This document shows positions 16,101 to 18,887 of a DNA stretch of 18,887 nucleotides, in pieces. The position numbers and the translations under genes are program-made. A model generated the notes under the pieces. The model ran no database searches. It had not been told where the DNA came from and worked only from the letters and a program-made list of their open reading frames with translations. The DNA lies in assembly GCA_018241865.1 (NCBI GenBank), contig JAFECY010000255.1, positions 1 to 18,887 on the forward strand, written 5' to 3'. Position 1 is the first letter of the stretch, and every line of letters starts with the position of its first letter. Source of the DNA: Pseudomonadota bacterium (lineage in GTDB: Bacteria; Pseudomonadota; Gammaproteobacteria; Burkholderiales; Burkholderiaceae_D).

Positions 16101-16372
16101 TCGGCTCTTTCAAAATGACATCCAAGTTCATGGCTCCGCACGACGCCCGTTCCCGCTTGAACCCCCCGGCAAAAGGCAATACCATGGCATCACCAAAAAC
16201 CGCCTGACCGCACACACATCCTGGCGCGGCTAATCCATCCGGCCGGACGCTCGCCATCGATCTGATCGAAGAAGCACTCAGCATGTCCATTGGCCTCACC
16301 ATAAAATACAATCAATCAAGCATGTGAAAGCGTGAACATCACAAGCCGTTGAATACCTGAAAAAATACAAGC
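16101..16372. other. Gene-free spacer before the restriction-modification locus
   Basis: A 272-bp stretch with no convincing gene. One plus-strand frame from ATG 16132 gives a short peptide ending in TGA, and the same frame beyond that stop reads RTLAIDLIEEALSMSIGL. This could be the scar of a decayed gene or chance. From about 16300 the sequence turns AT-rich, and TACAAT (16307-16312) is a possible -10 for hsdM with a poor -35 (TGTCCA, 16284-16289). No tRNA gene, attachment site or strong hairpin was seen. Confidence 0.4.
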
Positions 16373-18796
16373 ATGGCAATCAAGAAGTCCGAGCTTTACT
16401 CCTCCCTCTGGTCCGGCTGCGACGAACTGCGCGGCGGCATGGACGCCAGCCAGTACAAGGACTATGTGCTCGTCCTGCTCTTCATCAAGTACGTCAGCGA
16501 CAAATACGCCGGCCAGCCCTTCGCGCCCATCGTGCTACCCGAAGGCGCCAGCTTCCAGGACATGGTGGCGCTGAAGGGCAAGCCCGATATCGGCGACCAG
16601 ATCAACAAGAAAATCATCGCCCCGCTGGCCAATGCCAACAAGCTGACCGACATGCCGGACTTTAACGATCCGAACAAGCTCGGCAGCGGCAAGGAAATGG
16701 TCGAGCGGCTCAGCAACCTGATCGCGATTTTCGAAAACCCGGCGCTGGATTTCTCGAAGAACCGCGCCGAGGGCGACGATATCCTGGGCGACGCCTACGA
16801 ATACCTGATGCGCCACTTCGCCACCGAGAGCGGCAAGAGCAAGGGGCAGTTCTACACCCCGGCCGAAGTCAGCAGGGTGATCGCCCAGGTGCTCGGCATC
16901 CGCGAAGCGCAAACCGGCCCGGACACCACCGTGTATGACCCGACCTGCGGCTCTGGTTCACTGTTGCTGAAAGTCGCGGACGAAGCGCGCACCACGGTCA
17001 CCCTCTACGGCCAGGAAAAGGATGGCGCCACCAGCGGCCTGGGGCGCATGAACATGATCCTGCATAACAACCCGACCGCACTGATCATGGCCGGCAATAC
17101 GCTGACCGACCCCAAGTTCAAGGATGGCGAGCTGCTGAAGACTTTCGATTACGTGGTCGCCAATCCGCCGTTTTCCGACAAGCGCTGGAGCAACGGGCTC
17201 GATCCGCTGCACGATCCGTTCGAGCGCTTTAGTGGTCCGGGCGGCTTCGGCGCGCCGCCCGCCAAGCAGGGCGATTATGCCTATCTGCTGCACATCGTCC
17301 GTTCGCTCAAAAGCACCGGCCGCGGCGCCTGCATCCTGCCGCACGGCGTGCTATTTCGTGGCAATGCGGAAGCCGACATCCGCAAGAATCTGGTGCGGCG
17401 CGGCTACATCAAGGGCATCATCGGTTTGCCGGCCAACCTGTTCTACGGCACCGGCATCCCGGCCTGCATCATCCTCATCGACAAGCAGCATGCGGCGGCG
17501 CGCAAGGGCATCTTCATGATCGACGCCAGCAAGGGCTACATGAAGGATGGCCCGAAAAACCGCCTGCGCGCGCAAGATATCCACAAGATCGTCGACACCT
17601 TCCGCAAGGGCGAAGCCATCGAACGCTATGCGCGCATGGTCGGCATCGAGGAAATCGAAAAGAACGATTACAACCTCAACCTGCCGCGCTATATCGACAG
17701 CAGCGAGCCGGAAGACTTGCAGGATATCGAAGGCCATCTGAAGGGCGGCATCCCCGAGCGCGACATCGAAGCGCTGCACGATTACTGGGCCGTCTGCCCC
17801 AGGCTGAAAACCGCGCTGTTCAAGCCGAACCGGCCCGGCTATGCCGACCTGGCGGTGGACCAGAACGCCGTCAAGTCCACCATCCACGGCCACCCGCAGT
17901 TCGCCGCCTTCATCGCTGACATGCAGGCCCACTTCGCCGCCTGGCGCGAGCAGACCGCGCCGACGCTCAAGGCGCTGCAAGCCGGCTGCCATCCGAAGGA
18001 CATCATCAATGAATTGTCCGAAAGCCTGCTGGCCCACTACAAGGGCAAGCCGCTGATCGACGCTTACGATATCTACCAGCACCTGATGGATTACTGGGCG
18101 AGCGTCATGCAGGACGATTGCTACCTGATCGCCGCCGATGGCTGGCAGGCGCAGACCTATCGCATCATCGAGACGAAGAAAGGCAAGGATGGCAAGCCCG
18201 GCAAGCAGATCGACAAGGGCTGGGCCTGCGACCTGGTGCCGAAATCCCTGATCGTCGCGCGCTATTACGCGAAGGAGCAGGCGGCCATCGACCGGCTCGC
18301 CGCCGAACTGGAAAGCGTCACATCAAAGCTCGCCGAACTGGAAGAGGAGCACGGCGGCGAGGAAGGCGCGTTGGCGGAACTGGACAAGGTCAACAAGGCG
18401 CATGTCGCCGCGCGGCTGAAGGAGATCAAGGGGGACAAGGACGCGAAAGAGGAAGCGGCGGTGCTGAATGACTGGCTTATGCTCAATGGCGAAGAAGCGG
18501 AATTGAAAAAGCGCCTGAAGGATGCGGAAAGCGAACTGGATGCGAAGGCATATGCGCATTACGGCAAGCTCGCCAAGGAGGAAGTCAAGGCGCTGGTGGT
18601 AGAGGACAAGTGGCTGGCGAGGCTTGATGCGGATATTCATGGGGAAATGAACCGCATCAGTCAGGAGCTAACGCAACGTGTCAAGGAATTGGCTAATCGC
18701 TATGCTGAGCCACTGCCAAAGATTGTCTATCAAATGAGCGAATTAGAAGCCAAGGTAAACCAACATTTAGCAAAGATGGGGTTTGCATGGAACTAA
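16373..18796 (+). CDS. hsdM: Type I restriction-modification methyltransferase subunit
   Basis: An 807-residue N6-adenine DNA methyltransferase subunit. With HsdS it methylates the target and, with HsdR, forms the restriction enzyme. Seen: the N-terminal helical HsdM domain (LWSGCDELRGGMDASQYKDY, 12-31); FYTPAEVSRVIAQVLG (160-175); the SAM-binding motif DPTCGSGSLLLK (189-200); and the catalytic motif NPPF (264-267) followed by SDKRW. Residues from about 480 onward go beyond the roughly 500-residue classical HsdM: a helical linker region, then long charged coiled-coil stretches (about 640-720, for example AAELESVTSKLAELEEEHGG). Large HsdM proteins of this length are a known subgroup. The gene overlaps hsdS by 10 bases. 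GC content is over 60% in the body but drops in the last 75 or so codons. Confidence 0.95.
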   Translation: MAIKKSELYSSLWSGCDELRGGMDASQYKDYVLVLLFIKYVSDKYAGQPFAPIVLPEGASFQDMVALKGKPDIGDQINKKIIAPLANANKLTDMPDFNDPNKLGSGKEMVERLSNLIAIFENPALDFSKNRAEGDDILGDAYEYLMRHFATESGKSKGQFYTPAEVSRVIAQVLGIREAQTGPDTTVYDPTCGSGSLLLKVADEARTTVTLYGQEKDGATSGLGRMNMILHNNPTALIMAGNTLTDPKFKDGELLKTFDYVVANPPFSDKRWSNGLDPLHDPFERFSGPGGFGAPPAKQGDYAYLLHIVRSLKSTGRGACILPHGVLFRGNAEADIRKNLVRRGYIKGIIGLPANLFYGTGIPACIILIDKQHAAARKGIFMIDASKGYMKDGPKNRLRAQDIHKIVDTFRKGEAIERYARMVGIEEIEKNDYNLNLPRYIDSSEPEDLQDIEGHLKGGIPERDIEALHDYWAVCPRLKTALFKPNRPGYADLAVDQNAVKSTIHGHPQFAAFIADMQAHFAAWREQTAPTLKALQAGCHPKDIINELSESLLAHYKGKPLIDAYDIYQHLMDYWASVMQDDCYLIAADGWQAQTYRIIETKKGKDGKPGKQIDKGWACDLVPKSLIVARYYAKEQAAIDRLAAELESVTSKLAELEEEHGGEEGALAELDKVNKAHVAARLKEIKGDKDAKEEAAVLNDWLMLNGEEAELKKRLKDAESELDAKAYAHYGKLAKEEVKALVVEDKWLARLDADIHGEMNRISQELTQRVKELANRYAEPLPKIVYQMSELEAKVNQHLAKMGFAWN

Positions 18797-18887
18797 TACC
18801 TAAGTACAAGAAAACCGAAGTGGGAATAATTCCCAAAGATTGGAACGCTGAAACTATTGGCCAATACGTTGAAATCAAGAGTGGAGA
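18787..18887 (+). CDS. hsdS: Type I restriction-modification specificity subunit, 5' end only
   Basis: Thirty-three codons are visible before the right edge. The protein begins MELIPKYKKTEVGIIPKDWN, the YKxTExGxIPxDW pattern that opens the first target-recognition domain of many HsdS proteins, which choose the DNA sequence methylated and cut. The ATG at 18787 overlaps the end of hsdM by 10 bases, with GGGG just upstream inside hsdM as a ribosome site, the usual arrangement for translational coupling. The stretch is AT-rich (about 40% GC by hand count) compared with the rest of the window. Confidence 0.85.
   Translation, partial: MELIPKYKKTEVGIIPKDWNAETIGQYVEIKSG

Noticed and set aside
1..18887. 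CRISPR array, tRNA, rRNA or prophage genes
   Set aside because: No regularly spaced direct repeats, no tRNA-like cloverleaf with CCA, no rRNA sequence, and no phage structural or integrase genes were seen on reading both strands.

Overview
The window comes from a high-GC Gram-negative bacterium, most likely a betaproteobacterium (Burkholderiales, perhaps Oxalobacteraceae, or a relative). Grounds: paired cyanophycin synthetase genes with a typical betaproteobacterial N-terminus (MEVSRIRALRGPNLW), an outer-membrane-factor/adaptor/RND efflux operon, and strongly GC-biased third codon positions. The assignment rests on gene content recalled from family knowledge, not on a search.

Layout. (1) Positions 1-4051, minus strand: a two-gene cyanophycin operon. 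The upstream gene is a complete 720-codon cyanophycin synthetase paralogue (4051-1889). Twelve bases later a second synthetase begins (1876 to beyond the left edge; 625 codons visible). (2) Positions 4052-4278: divergent intergenic region. (3) Positions 4279-7232, plus strand: an ABC exporter with an unusual N-terminal domain and zinc ribbon, then a DUF1854 protein. Both are of types associated with cyanophycin loci, so 1-7232 is best read as one cyanophycin locus. A 166-bp palindromic, MITE-like element with perfect 21-bp terminal inverted repeats (6579-6744) lies between the exporter and the DUF1854 gene. (4) Positions 7271-7968: a VapBC toxin-antitoxin pair with a recognisable promoter and overlapping operator. 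(5) Positions 8131-13873: a tripartite RND efflux operon (NodT-type outer membrane lipoprotein, periplasmic adaptor, inner-membrane pump). It is followed closely by an unrecognised membrane-anchored protein (13905-15293) and a 5'-3' exonuclease (15315-16100). (6) Positions 16101-16372: gene-free spacer. (7) Positions 16373-18887: a type I restriction-modification locus with hsdM complete and hsdS only begun at the right edge. GC content falls sharply from the end of hsdM into hsdS.

Main observation. The two cyanophycin synthetases have decayed in complementary ways. The upstream paralogue keeps the N-domain HxxEHxxxE motif and an apparently complete ATP-grasp domain. It has lost every Mur-ligase catalytic motif (P-loop, Mg-binding and DH motifs) and ends where the Mur C-terminal domain should start. 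The downstream paralogue keeps the Mur P-loop GTNGKTT and the DH motif but has lost three of the four N-domain motif residues. This suggests a two-component or heteromeric cyanophycin synthetase in which the catalytic sites are shared between two co-transcribed subunits.
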